From contig CALRKY020000014.1 in the NCBI GenBank assembly GCA_943368345.1, positions 17,758-81,757 on the forward strand: a DNA stretch of 64,000 nucleotides, read 5' to 3'. The first letter of the stretch is position 1. Every line of letters starts with the position of its first letter. Below the pieces are notes generated by a model that worked only from the letters and a program-made list of their open reading frames with translations, had not been told where the DNA came from and made no database searches. The position numbers and the translations under genes are program-made. Shown in pieces: positions 54,363-63,587 of this stretch. This DNA is from JADCGM01 sp943368345 (GTDB taxonomy: Bacteria; Pseudomonadota; Alphaproteobacteria; Sphingomonadales; Sphingomonadaceae).

Positions 54363-55507
54363 CGATCCGCGATACCGTGCGGGCTCTGAGTGCTGGCATT
54401 TCGGCCCGCAGCGAGGAGATCGAGGCAGCACGCCGCCTGCCAGCCGATCTGGCGGCGACGCTTGCATCCGCCGGTTTATTCCGGATCGCGCTGCCTGCCA
54501 GCCTTGGCGGGCTGGAACTGCCACCGGCGGAGATTGTCGAGACAATTGAAGCCATGGCCATGGCCGACGCCTCGGTTGGCTGGTGCCTGATGATTGGCGC
54601 GACGACGACGCTGACAGCGGCCTATCTGCCGCACGCGCTGGCGGCGGAGATGTTTGCCGACCCCGATATCATCACCGGCGGCGTGTTCGCGCCAATGGGC
54701 AAGGCGGTGGTGGAGGGCGACCATTACCGGGTCAGCGGGCGCTGGCAATGGGCATCCGGGTCGGCAAATTGTGGCTGGTTGCTGGGCGGAGCGCAGGTGT
54801 TCGAAAATGGCGAGCTGCGCAAACTGCCAAGCGGCGCGCCTGACCACAGGATGATGATCTTCCCGCGCGCCGACGTAGAGCTGATCGACACCTGGCATTC
54901 GGCGGGGCTGAAGGGCACGGGTTCGGGCGATATCTCCGTTACGGACGTGCGGGTCCCGCTGGCGCGGTCCACCTCGCTGATTGTCGACAAGCCGGTGGAG
55001 ACCGGTGCGCTTTATGTCTTTCCGGCCTTTGGCCTGCTGGCGCTCGGGATTGCCGGGGTGGCCAGCGGCAATGCCAGAGCCGCACTCGATACTGTCAAAA
55101 CGATGCTGGCAGGCAAGAAGCTTCCGGGCGGACAGCGCACTGCCGCCGACCGGCAAACCGTCCAGGCAGGAGTTGCGCAGGCAGAGGCAGATTTGCGCGC
55201 CGCCCGGGCGTTGTTGTTCGATACCATTGGATCGGCCTGGCAAATGGCCGGAACGACCGGGGACATGGACATCATGACCCGTGCCCATCTGCGCCTTGCC
55301 GCCACCCACATGGTCCGCACGGCAGCCGACGTGACGCGGCAGGCCTATGATCTCGGCGGCGGCGCGTCGGTGTTCCTGTCCAACAGCCTGCAACGCCGCT
55401 TCCGCGATGCCCATACTATGACCCAGCATATGATGGTGTCACCCGCCACTTATGAACTGGCAGGACGGGTATTGCTCGGCTTGCCGACGGATGCTTCGAC
55501 GCTTTGA
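54359..55507 (+). CDS. acyl-CoA dehydrogenase-fold flavoprotein (HsaA/DH_2-like)
   Basis: A 382-residue acyl-CoA dehydrogenase-fold protein that differs from its upstream neighbour. The WASGSANCGWLLGG segment and the C-terminal YDLGGGASVFLSNSLQRRFRDAHTMTQH match the group that includes flavin-dependent monooxygenases (HsaA) rather than classic dehydrogenases; the C-terminal domain resembles Acyl-CoA_dh_2. The start GTG overlaps the preceding stop (GTGA). It ends 1 base before the convergent MarR gene. Monooxygenase or dehydrogenase action cannot be settled here. Confidence 0.8.
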   Translation: MTIRDTVRALSAGISARSEEIEAARRLPADLAATLASAGLFRIALPASLGGLELPPAEIVETIEAMAMADASVGWCLMIGATTTLTAAYLPHALAAEMFADPDIITGGVFAPMGKAVVEGDHYRVSGRWQWASGSANCGWLLGGAQVFENGELRKLPSGAPDHRMMIFPRADVELIDTWHSAGLKGTGSGDISVTDVRVPLARSTSLIVDKPVETGALYVFPAFGLLALGIAGVASGNARAALDTVKTMLAGKKLPGGQRTAADRQTVQAGVAQAEADLRAARALLFDTIGSAWQMAGTTGDMDIMTRAHLRLAATHMVRTAADVTRQAYDLGGGASVFLSNSLQRRFRDAHTMTQHMMVSPATYELAGRVLLGLPTDASTL

Positions 55508-55508
55508 C

Positions 55509-55952
55509 TCAACGGGCCAGCAACCCCGCGTCGATCCGCACCAGCAACGATTTCAGTAGCTGTTTCTCGGCCTCGCTCAGTCGCGCGAAAATCGCCTGTT
55601 CCATCGCCAGCGCCTTGGGGGCGACGCTGGCATAAAGGTCCTGGCCGGTCGGGGTGAGGCGGAGCAGGTGGGACCGGTTGTCAGCCGGATTCGGACATCG
55701 TTCGACCAGGTTGCGGCCCACGAGTGACAACGCGGCGCGGCTGACGGTCACCTTGTCCATCCGGGTCCGGTCGCCGATGTCGCGCTGGGTCGTCTCCCCG
55801 GATTCGGCGATCACCGCAATCAGCCGCCATTCGGGAATCGTCAACGCGAACAGCGAGGCATAGACCTGCGCAATCTGCTCGCTCACCAGGTTGGAGGTGA
55901 AGGACAGGCGGTAGGGCAGAAACTCTTCGAGCCGCAGGACATCGGATGTCAT
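55509..55952 (-). CDS. MarR-family transcriptional regulator
   Basis: A 147-residue winged-helix regulator of the MarR family. It has the recognition region TQRDIGDRTRMDKVTVSRAALSL, the wing segment ERCPNPADNRSHLLRLT, and flanking dimer helices. ATG 55952 is used; an in-frame GTG lies 3 bases upstream. It is divergent from hppD with 86 bases between, so it most likely controls hppD or the four-gene operon it converges with. A candidate AT-rich half-site (CAAT...ATTG) lies near 55990-56006, weakly supported. Confidence 0.87.
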   Translation of the reverse strand: MTSDVLRLEEFLPYRLSFTSNLVSEQIAQVYASLFALTIPEWRLIAVIAESGETTQRDIGDRTRMDKVTVSRAALSLVGRNLVERCPNPADNRSHLLRLTPTGQDLYASVAPKALAMEQAIFARLSEAEKQLLKSLLVRIDAGLLAR

Positions 55953-56038
55953 CACCCCACCCTATCCTTTGACTCCGGCTTGGCAATCTGCAATATAGTT
56001 TCAATTGTTACTGGTTTGACCCGTGAGTGGAGGACGCC

Positions 56039-57124
56039 GTGGCCGATATTTTTGACAATCCGCTGGGTCTCGACGGGTTTGAGTTCATCGAATTCTGTGC
56101 CCCCGAACCCGGCCTGCTCGAACCGGTTTTCGCCAGCATGGGCTTTGCCCGTATTGCCCGCCACCGGTCCAAGGCCGTCGAGCTGTGGCGGCAGGGCGAC
56201 ATCAACCTGATTGCCAATTACGAACCCCGCTCCCCCGCTGCCTATTTTGCTGCCGAGCATGGCCCATCCGCATGCGGCATGGGCTTCCGGGTCCGCAACG
56301 CCCGTCACGCCTATGAAGAGGCCATTGCGCGCGGGGCCGAGCCGGTTGAGACCAGCACCGGCCCGATGGAGCTGCGCCTGCCCGCCATTCGCGGCATCGG
56401 CGGGGCGATCATCTACCTCATCGACCGGTACGGCGACGACCTGTCCATCTATGACATTGATTTCGACTATCTGGAGGGTGTCGACCGCCATCCGGTCGGG
56501 GCCGGTTTCAACGTGATCGATCACCTGACCCACAATGTCTACGGCGGACGGATGGACCATTGGGCGCGGTTTTATGAACGCATCTTCAATTTCCGCGAAA
56601 TCCGCTATTTCGACATCAAGGGCGAATATACCGGCCTCACCAGCCGCGCGATGACCGCGCCGGACGGCAAGATCCGCATCCCGCTCAACGAAGAAGGCAA
56701 GGCCGGCGGCGGCCAGATTGAGGAATATCTGCGCGCCTACAACGGCGAGGGCATTCAGCATATCGCCTTTTCCTGTGATGATCTGATCGGCGGCTGGGAC
56801 CGGCTGAAGGCGCTCGGCACCCCGTTCATGACCGCACCGCCCGCGACCTATTACGAGATGCTGGAGGAGCGGCTGCCCGACCACGGCGAACCGGTGAGCG
56901 AACTTCAGATGCGCGGCATCTTGCTCGATGGTTCGACCGAGGCAGGCGATCTACGCCTGCTGCTCCAGATATTCTCCGGCACCATGGTTGGCCCGGTGTT
57001 CTTCGAATTCATCCAGCGCAAGCGCGACGAGGGCTTTGGCGAGGGCAATTTCACCGCCCTGTTCAAGTCGATGGAGCGCGACCAGATGCTGCGCGGGGCC
57101 CTGACAGCGGATGCCGCGCGATGA
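56039..57124 (+). CDS. hppD: 4-hydroxyphenylpyruvate dioxygenase
   Basis: A 361-residue non-heme iron dioxygenase that converts 4-hydroxyphenylpyruvate to homogentisate in tyrosine breakdown. It has two VOC-type halves; iron-ligand regions include VIDHLTHNV, IQHIAFSCDD and a C-terminal Glu in FFEFIQRK. GTG 56039 (reading MADIFDNP) is supported by GGAGG 5 bases upstream; the GTG at 56027 is less likely. It is coupled by ATGA to a VOC protein. Homogentisate dioxygenase is not in the window. Confidence 0.95.
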   Translation: MADIFDNPLGLDGFEFIEFCAPEPGLLEPVFASMGFARIARHRSKAVELWRQGDINLIANYEPRSPAAYFAAEHGPSACGMGFRVRNARHAYEEAIARGAEPVETSTGPMELRLPAIRGIGGAIIYLIDRYGDDLSIYDIDFDYLEGVDRHPVGAGFNVIDHLTHNVYGGRMDHWARFYERIFNFREIRYFDIKGEYTGLTSRAMTAPDGKIRIPLNEEGKAGGGQIEEYLRAYNGEGIQHIAFSCDDLIGGWDRLKALGTPFMTAPPATYYEMLEERLPDHGEPVSELQMRGILLDGSTEAGDLRLLLQIFSGTMVGPVFFEFIQRKRDEGFGEGNFTALFKSMERDQMLRGALTADAAR

Positions 57125-57663
57125 CCGCGCCCTTTGACCTGAAGCGCATCCATCACGTCGCCTATCGGTGCAAGGATGCCAAGGAAACCGTGGCTTTCTA
57201 CGAGCGCGTACTTGGCATGACCTACACGACGGCCTTTGCCGAGGACCACGTACCGTCAACGGGGGAGTATGACCCCTATATGCATGTCTTCCTCGACTGC
57301 GGCGGCGGCAATGTGCTGGCGTTTTTCGAGCTGCCGAACCAGCCCGAAATGGGGCGCGACGAGAAAACCCCGGCCTGGGTCCAGCATCTGGCGTTCGAGG
57401 TTGCCGATCTTGAGACACTGCTGACCGCGAAGGCGCACATTGAGGGGCTGGGCATCGACGTGCTCGGCCCGACCTATCACGGGATTTTCCGATCAATCTA
57501 TTTCTTCGACCCCAACGGTCACCGGCTGGAGCTGGCCTGCAACATCGGCACCGCCGCGCAATATGCCGAACTCCGCCGCGTCGCGCCGCTGATGCTGGAA
57601 GAATGGAGCCAGACCAAGAAAGCCCCGAACCACGCCGATTGGCTGCACAAGCCGGAAGGTTGA
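57121..57663 (+). CDS. VOC-family protein coupled to hppD
   Basis: A 180-residue vicinal-oxygen-chelate protein with metal-ligand segments RIHHVAYRCKD, VLAFFELPN, VQHLAFEVAD and HRLELACNIG. It overlaps hppD by ATGA, and such a pair is seen in other tyrosine-degradation loci. It may be a dioxygenase or isomerase acting on an intermediate of the pathway, but its function is unproven. Confidence 0.83.
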   Translation: MTAPFDLKRIHHVAYRCKDAKETVAFYERVLGMTYTTAFAEDHVPSTGEYDPYMHVFLDCGGGNVLAFFELPNQPEMGRDEKTPAWVQHLAFEVADLETLLTAKAHIEGLGIDVLGPTYHGIFRSIYFFDPNGHRLELACNIGTAAQYAELRRVAPLMLEEWSQTKKAPNHADWLHKPEG

Positions 57664-57669
57664 GGCGGT

Positions 57670-58926
57670 TCAGCGCGTTGTTAGCCAGACCAAAGGCATC
57701 ACGGCGCTGCTGGCCAGCAACGGGATTGCGGCGCGGCCACCCTTGCGCCACCCGGCTGTGACAATGGCAATCCCGGCTTTGAACAGCGTGTTGACCAAGA
57801 TCGGCACGGCCAACACCACACCAGCCAGTGCCGGATCGATAGCGCCCGGTGACAGCCCTCCCATGGTGACGATGGCTGCATCGACATCAAACGATCCGCT
57901 AAGGGCGATCAGCGTTGCAACACCTGCGCCGCCAAAGCGGATTTCGGCCCAGCGCACGGCGACCGCCAAAACCGCCACAACCAGCGCGAAGCCCAGGGCT
58001 GGCAACAGTTCAAACGGGTTGCCACTTTCGACCCCTGAGCCTGCCGCTTCTTCCCGGCTACGCTGAACCAGCCATAGCGCAAATCCTGCCGCAACCACTG
58101 CCGCCGGACCGACGATCAAGGTGAGGCCCGGCAGCGCCAGCGGGGCCAGTATCGCACACAATATCAGAACCCGCACAAACATCATCGCGGAGGCAAGGGC
58201 GACGCCGGCCGACAACACCGCCTGGCTCCCTTCACCAGATTGGAGGCGGCGGGACAGCGCCAGCGTGACAGCAGTAGAGGAATACATGCCGGTAATCGCT
58301 GCGGTCACCAGCGTCCCCCGCGTCTGGCCCCACAGCCGGTTGGCCCCATAACCGGCAAAGGAAAAGCCGGTCACGAGCACCACGACGAACCACAGCTGTT
58401 GCGGATTCCACGCATCATAGGGGCCATAATTCCGGTCAGGCAACAGCGGCAGGATTGCTGCGGCGATGATGGCAAACTGGGCGATTGCCCGGATATCAAT
58501 ATCACTGAGTCGCCGCAGCCAACTATGGAGTTCGTGGCGCATCGACAGCAGCAATGTGGCAGCCGCTGCCGATGCGACCGCGAGCGCGGGTTTACCACTT
58601 GTGGCAAGCACCCCAAGCGCAAGCGTTAGCAAGCCAGCGATCGTGACCGTGGCGCTAACCTGACCGTCATTTCGCATATCTCGAATATAGCCACCAACCA
58701 GCGCCGCAGCCGCGGCCCCAAGCAGGATGGCGGCGATAATCGGGTGCGTGTCGATCCCCACCAGGCCGACCACGCCGCCGAGCAACCCGAGCAAACCGAA
58801 CGTCCGCACGCCCGCCACCCGCGTGCCGGGGGTCTCCGTCCGCGACTGCCAACCCCGTTCCGTCCCGACTAGCAGGCCAATGGCGAGCGACAGCGCGAGA
58901 GTCAGTGCGGGGGCAAGCTCGTTCAT
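57670..58926 (-). CDS. MgtC/SapB-DUF4010 membrane protein
   Basis: A 418-residue inner-membrane protein. The N-terminal part has the MgtC-like ALSLAIGLLVGTERGWQ and TFGLLGLLGG segments (about residues 10-130); the remainder is the DUF4010 type, rich in transmembrane helices (about ten in total). MgtC relatives inhibit the F1Fo ATP synthase or help in low Mg, but the function of the long form is not known. It converges with the VOC gene and starts 24 bases after the universal stress protein. Confidence 0.85.
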   Translation of the reverse strand: MNELAPALTLALSLAIGLLVGTERGWQSRTETPGTRVAGVRTFGLLGLLGGVVGLVGIDTHPIIAAILLGAAAAALVGGYIRDMRNDGQVSATVTIAGLLTLALGVLATSGKPALAVASAAAATLLLSMRHELHSWLRRLSDIDIRAIAQFAIIAAAILPLLPDRNYGPYDAWNPQQLWFVVVLVTGFSFAGYGANRLWGQTRGTLVTAAITGMYSSTAVTLALSRRLQSGEGSQAVLSAGVALASAMMFVRVLILCAILAPLALPGLTLIVGPAAVVAAGFALWLVQRSREEAAGSGVESGNPFELLPALGFALVVAVLAVAVRWAEIRFGGAGVATLIALSGSFDVDAAIVTMGGLSPGAIDPALAGVVLAVPILVNTLFKAGIAIVTAGWRKGGRAAIPLLASSAVMPLVWLTTR

Positions 58927-58950
58927 ACATCTATCATGCGGAGTCCGGCA

Positions 58951-59760
58951 TCAGTGCGCCAGCAGCAGTGGCACCGGGCAGTCGGCAAGCATCCGACGGG
59001 TGACGCCACCCATGAAAAACTCCCGTGCTCGCGTATGGCCATAGGCTCCCATCACGACACAAGCCGGTGACTTGCGGAATATCGCGCTGATCAAAGTCTC
59101 GGCCACCCCCGCCACACCGGTTGGTACGGCATGAAGCTCGGCCTTGACCCCGTGGCGAGACAAATATTCGGCAACAGCAATTGGCGGGAATGCCGATGGG
59201 GTTTCCTCAACGGACAATATGTCGACTCCGGCAGATTTGCAGAGCATTGGCAGGGCAGCACGGACAGCATTGGCAGCCTCAAAACTACCGTTCCACAGGA
59301 CCATTATCCTACCCTGACTGTCGTACCCCGTCGCCGTTTCAGGAATGGCCAGAACCGGTGCGCGTGCGTGCAGCACGACGTCGCCGACGAGCGTCATCGC
59401 ATCATTGGAACCTTTGCCGGGTTGGCTGCGGGTGAGCACGATGATGTCGGCCAGCCGAGCCCGATTGATGATGGCATCCGCCGGCGTCGAATCGCAATGA
59501 ACGAAATCCCAGGCAATATCTTCGCGGGCAAGCTGTGCTTCCGCCTTAGTTCGGACCGAAGCTGCTTGTTTCTGGATATGGTCGATCACATCGGCAATCA
59601 CGAATGCACCGCCGAACATGTCGGTCATGACATAGGCATTTGGCGGCGTGGCCTGAACGCAGCTCAGATGACCGCCAAAGGCCCGAGCGATATCGAGACC
59701 GGCCTGTAACCGCCCCTCGCAGCCCGCATCGCCACCGACATAGACCGTGATATTTTTCAT
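58951..59760 (-). CDS. tandem universal stress protein
   Basis: A 269-residue protein made of two UspA-like domains. The second has the ATP-binding motif GAYGHTRAREFFMGGVT (G-2X-G-9X-G-type). The first is more degenerate. ATG 59760 is preceded by GGGAG; an upstream extension to 59874 lacks a ribosome site. Tandem Usp proteins act in stress survival and persistence. It lies 24 bases before the MgtC/DUF4010 gene, so they may be co-transcribed. Confidence 0.88.
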   Translation of the reverse strand: MKNITVYVGGDAGCEGRLQAGLDIARAFGGHLSCVQATPPNAYVMTDMFGGAFVIADVIDHIQKQAASVRTKAEAQLAREDIAWDFVHCDSTPADAIINRARLADIIVLTRSQPGKGSNDAMTLVGDVVLHARAPVLAIPETATGYDSQGRIMVLWNGSFEAANAVRAALPMLCKSAGVDILSVEETPSAFPPIAVAEYLSRHGVKAELHAVPTGVAGVAETLISAIFRKSPACVVMGAYGHTRAREFFMGGVTRRMLADCPVPLLLAH

Positions 59761-59860
59761 GTCCCGTCTCCCGCCACGCAAGGTCGAATCAGACCTTCTA
59801 CGAAGCAGTGTTAGCGAGCGGGCGGCAACGAAGCCTTGATTTGGGTCAAAGTCCCGAAAC

Positions 59861-60340
59861 TCAGTCGAGTGCAATCAATTCCACTTCGTGGCCCGCCAGC
59901 ATCGCCGTCTCGCCGACGCGCTTGCCCGAGAGCGCGCGGGCCAGAGGTGAGACATAAGACACGCTGCCCTGCGCCGGGTCGGCTTCGTCTTCGCCAACAA
60001 TCCGGTAGGTCTGGCGGCGACCGTCATCGCGTTCGATGGTCACAGTGCTGCCAAAACGCGCTGTGCCGCCTGGGGCACCTGCTTCGACAAGCTGGGCGCT
60101 CGCCCGGCGGGCTGACCAATAGCGGAGATCACGGGTGGCTCTGGCCATCGCGGTGCGATCGGTGGTGATGCCGCCCGCTTCCTGGGCCATGTTGTAAGCG
60201 CTGCGTGCGGCGACGAGCGCCGCTTCCAATGCAACAAGACCGGCGGGCGTCACCAGATTGGGATGCGGCGATATCGGCCGGTCGGGCAAGTCCGCCGCAA
60301 CCGCTTCGCTGTCCGATTCCTTAGTGAACGCCACGCTCAT
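59861..60340 (-). CDS. GreA/GreB-type transcript cleavage factor
   Basis: A 159-residue protein with a C-terminal GreA/GreB domain (FGSTVTIERDD, then the conserved YVSPLARALSGKRVGE segment). The N-terminal coiled coil is present but the acidic tip is not obvious (AYNMAQEAGG). The length is normal for GreB-like factors. It rescues backtracked RNA polymerase or resembles Gre partners such as Rnk. ATG 60340 is used; an extension to 60541 is unlikely as it crosses the AI-2E gene promoter. Confidence 0.82.
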   Translation of the reverse strand: MSVAFTKESDSEAVAADLPDRPISPHPNLVTPAGLVALEAALVAARSAYNMAQEAGGITTDRTAMARATRDLRYWSARRASAQLVEAGAPGGTARFGSTVTIERDDGRRQTYRIVGEDEADPAQGSVSYVSPLARALSGKRVGETAMLAGHEVELIALD

Positions 60341-60438
60341 ACGAGGTGATATGCGGTGGGTGCGGCGGAATCGCAACCGACCGCCGCAGCGCGCGAATCC
60401 GCATCGCCATTTTCCGGTTCTGACCTTAAGTTGCCGAT

Positions 60439-62307
60439 GTGACCCAACCGCTGGAACCTCGCACTGATTTGCCGTCCCGGTCGCCCTCCTCGGTGGCGGG
60501 GGCGGAGATTCCGGGACTGACCGGACTGCTGTCGTTGGCAACCGGGGTGGTGGTGGTCGCGGCGCTGTACCTGGGGCGGGCGGTTTTGGTGCCGATCATG
60601 CTCGCCGTGCTGCTGTCCTTCGTGCTTGCCCCCTTGGTGTCCGGGCTGCGGTTCCTGCGGCTGGGCAAGACACCTTCGGCTTTGCTGGCGGTCGGTGTGG
60701 CGGTGGCGGTCATCGGGCTGACAGCGAGCGTGATCGGGGCCCAGGTGGCGAGCCTTGCCGACGATGTACCGACCTATGTCAAACAGCTGGAACGGAAAGC
60801 CGCCGGGGTCCGCAATTCCACCATTGGCCATCTGCCCGAAGCGATCAGCAAGGTGGCGCGGCAATTCCGGCACGCTGCCGGGCTGGACCCCTCGACCGAA
60901 CGGCGCAGCGTCCGCTCCGCCTCTGCCGCCCGGCCGCTGCCGGTGGAAGTTTACGAGCCGACGCCGGGATCACTGGAGGTGGCGCGGCGGGTGCTCGCCC
61001 CGATTGTCAAACCGCTGGAGACGACGATCATCGTTCTGATCGTGGCGATTTTCATCCTATCCCAGAAGGAGGATTTGCGGAACCGGATCATCCGGCTTGC
61101 CGGGTCGTCCGACCTGCACCGGACCACCATCGCGATGGACGAGGCCGCAGCCCGGCTGTCGCGCTATTTCCTGACGCAGCTGATGCTCAATGCGCTGTTT
61201 GGCGGGGTGATCGGAATTGGGCTCTATTGGCTCGGCGTTCCCAGCCCGTGGCTGTGGGGGATACTCTCCGGGCTGTTGCGCTTTGTGCCCTATATCGGGG
61301 CGTTCCTGTCGGCGGTCCCGCCATTGCTGCTGGCCGCAGCGGTTGATCCCGGCTGGACGCTGGCGATCTGGACCGCCGCGCTGTTCCTGTTGACCGAGCC
61401 GCTGATGGGGTACGGGGTGGAGCCGCTGGTCTATGGCCATTCGACCGGCCTGTCCCCGGTATCGGTGATTGTTGCCGCGATTTTCTGGGCCTGGCTGTGG
61501 GGGCCGATTGGTCTGATCCTGTCCACCCCGCTGACGCTCGGCATGGTCGTGCTCGGGCGGCATGTGAAGCGGCTGGAGTTTCTTGATGTGCTGCTGGGGG
61601 ATCGGCCGGCGCTGTCCCCGGTTGAAAGCTTTTACCAGCGGATGCTGGCCGGGGACCCGGACGAAGTGCTGGAGCAGGCCGAAGCGTTGCTGAAGGATCG
61701 GTCGCTCGCGGCCTATTATGACGAGGTCGCGGTCCCGGCGATGACGCTGGCCGATACCGACACGGCCCGCAAGGTGCTGACGACCAAGCAGCTGGAACGG
61801 GTGGCGCGGGCGGTCGGAACCCTGATCAAGGATTTGGAGGCCCATCAGGACGATTCCGCCGTCGTCGCGCCACCGGGCTGGACCGATCCCGGCACCATAT
61901 TGTGCATTGCCGGGCGCGGCACGCTGTGCGGGGCGGTGGCAGCGATGACCGCACAATTGCTGACCAAGCGCGGCTACGGGGCGACCGTCGTCGGGCATCA
62001 GGAGGTGTCCCGCGACAAGGTCAGCTCGTTCGATCCCCAAGGCGCACGACTGGCGCTGCTGTGTCAGCTGTCAGCTGGGGCGGGGCAGGCGGGCCTCAGC
62101 GTCATCATCCGCCGCCTGCAAGACCGGTTGGGGCCAGTCCCGCTGATCGTTGGCCTCTGGTCAGGCGGCGATGGCAGCGAAATCGGGGCCTTGGAAACGG
62201 CGGACACTTTGGGCCAGTTTCTAACGGCAGTCGCTGACGAAGCCGAAAGCTCGGCCCTGGCGCGTCAGGTCGAAGCCGCAGTCACCGCCCGGCCAACGCC
62301 GGTATAG
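60439..62307 (+). CDS. AI-2E family (PerM/TqsA-like) transporter with extended C-terminus
   Basis: A 622-residue membrane protein of the AI-2E family, with eight predicted transmembrane segments in residues about 25-380 and the AAIFWAWLWGPIGLILSTPLT segment. The remaining 240 residues are cytoplasmic, have no membrane segments, and contain a Rossmann-like alternation (ILCIAGRGTLCGAVAAM, LALLCQLSAGAGQAG). Typical AI-2E proteins are about 350 residues, so this is an extended form. Start GTG 60439. Its last 43 bases overlap the convergent ugd gene. Confidence 0.85.
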   Translation: MTQPLEPRTDLPSRSPSSVAGAEIPGLTGLLSLATGVVVVAALYLGRAVLVPIMLAVLLSFVLAPLVSGLRFLRLGKTPSALLAVGVAVAVIGLTASVIGAQVASLADDVPTYVKQLERKAAGVRNSTIGHLPEAISKVARQFRHAAGLDPSTERRSVRSASAARPLPVEVYEPTPGSLEVARRVLAPIVKPLETTIIVLIVAIFILSQKEDLRNRIIRLAGSSDLHRTTIAMDEAAARLSRYFLTQLMLNALFGGVIGIGLYWLGVPSPWLWGILSGLLRFVPYIGAFLSAVPPLLLAAAVDPGWTLAIWTAALFLLTEPLMGYGVEPLVYGHSTGLSPVSVIVAAIFWAWLWGPIGLILSTPLTLGMVVLGRHVKRLEFLDVLLGDRPALSPVESFYQRMLAGDPDEVLEQAEALLKDRSLAAYYDEVAVPAMTLADTDTARKVLTTKQLERVARAVGTLIKDLEAHQDDSAVVAPPGWTDPGTILCIAGRGTLCGAVAAMTAQLLTKRGYGATVVGHQEVSRDKVSSFDPQGARLALLCQLSAGAGQAGLSVIIRRLQDRLGPVPLIVGLWSGGDGSEIGALETADTLGQFLTAVADEAESSALARQVEAAVTARPTPV

Positions 62308-63587
62308 CGGAAGCCCCGGCGGGCCATTTCCTCTGGCCGGTAGATATTGCGCAGATCTACCACCACCGGCTCGCGCAATGCATCCTTGACCCGGTCAAGA
62401 TCAAGCGCCCGGAACGCGTCCCACTCGGTGACAATGGTGAGGGCATCGGCGCCGGCGCAGGCCGAATAAGCATCGGTCGCGTAGCTGACATGGTCGAGCA
62501 CGTCCGTTGCCGCCGCCATGCCTTCCGGGTCAAAGGCCTGCACGCTGGCCCCGGCGTCCTGCAGGGCACGGATGAGGTCAATCGCCGGGGAATCGCGCAT
62601 GTCATCGGTGTTGGGTTTGAAGGTCAGCCCGAGCACCGCGACGACCTTGCCGCGTGCCGAACCGCCAAGCGCCGCAATCACCTTCTTGGCCATCGCCCGT
62701 TTGCGAACGTCATTGCCAGCGGCAACAGTTTCGACGATGCGCACCGGCGTCCCCGCGTCCTGCGCCGTCTTGACCAGCGCCAGCGTGTCCTTGGGGAAAC
62801 AGGACCCACCATAGCCCGGGCCGGGGTTCAGAAACTTGGCCCCGATCCGCTTGTCGAGGCCCATGCCGCGCGCCACCTCATGCGCATCGGCACCGACCGC
62901 TTCGCACAGGTCAGCGATCTCGTTGATGAAGGCGATCTTGGTCGCCAGAAAGGCGTTGGCCGCATATTTGATCAGCTCCGCCGTCCGGCGGGAGGTGAAC
63001 AGCAGCGGCGCTTCATTGAGCGACAGCGGCCGGTAAATCTCCCGCATCACGCCTTGCGCCCGCGCATCCCCGGTGCCGATCACCACGCGGTCGGGGCGTT
63101 TGAAGTCACCGATCGCCGCACCTTCCCGCAGGAATTCGGGGTTGGACACCACGGCAACATCGGCATCCGGCCGCACCTCCTGGATGATCCGTTCGACCGC
63201 ATCGCCAGTGCCAACCGGGACCGTGGATTTGGTCACCACGACGGTGAAGCCTGACACGGCGGCGGCAATGTCGCGGGCGGCCTGATAAACGTAACTGAGG
63301 TCAGCATGGCCGTCGCCGCGCCGCGACGGGGTGCCAACGCCGATGAACACGGCGTCGGCGCCAGCAACGGCTATCGCCAGATCGGTGGTAAAGGCCAGCC
63401 GACCAGCGCGGACATTGGCCGCAACAAGGTCGGCCAATCCGGGTTCAAAAATTGGCATGACCCCGGCGACCAGCCGCGCAATCCGGTCGGCATCCAGATC
63501 GACGCAGACCACATCATGGCCGAAATCTGCAAAACAGGCCCCGGACACCAGCCCGACATAGCCCGCACCAATCATCGCGATCTTCAT
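62265..63587 (-). CDS. ugd: UDP-glucose 6-dehydrogenase
   Basis: A 440-residue enzyme that oxidises UDP-glucose to UDP-glucuronate with two NAD, used in polysaccharide synthesis. It has GAGYVGLVSGACFAD at the N-terminus, the conserved NPEFLREG segment, the catalytic Cys in GPGYGGSCFPKDT, and the C-terminal FKPNTDDMRDSPA. ATG 63587 gives the usual length. It converges with and overlaps the AI-2E gene end by 43 bases. Confidence 0.96.
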   Translation of the reverse strand: MKIAMIGAGYVGLVSGACFADFGHDVVCVDLDADRIARLVAGVMPIFEPGLADLVAANVRAGRLAFTTDLAIAVAGADAVFIGVGTPSRRGDGHADLSYVYQAARDIAAAVSGFTVVVTKSTVPVGTGDAVERIIQEVRPDADVAVVSNPEFLREGAAIGDFKRPDRVVIGTGDARAQGVMREIYRPLSLNEAPLLFTSRRTAELIKYAANAFLATKIAFINEIADLCEAVGADAHEVARGMGLDKRIGAKFLNPGPGYGGSCFPKDTLALVKTAQDAGTPVRIVETVAAGNDVRKRAMAKKVIAALGGSARGKVVAVLGLTFKPNTDDMRDSPAIDLIRALQDAGASVQAFDPEGMAAATDVLDHVSYATDAYSACAGADALTIVTEWDAFRALDLDRVKDALREPVVVDLRNIYRPEEMARRGFRYTGVGRAVTAAST

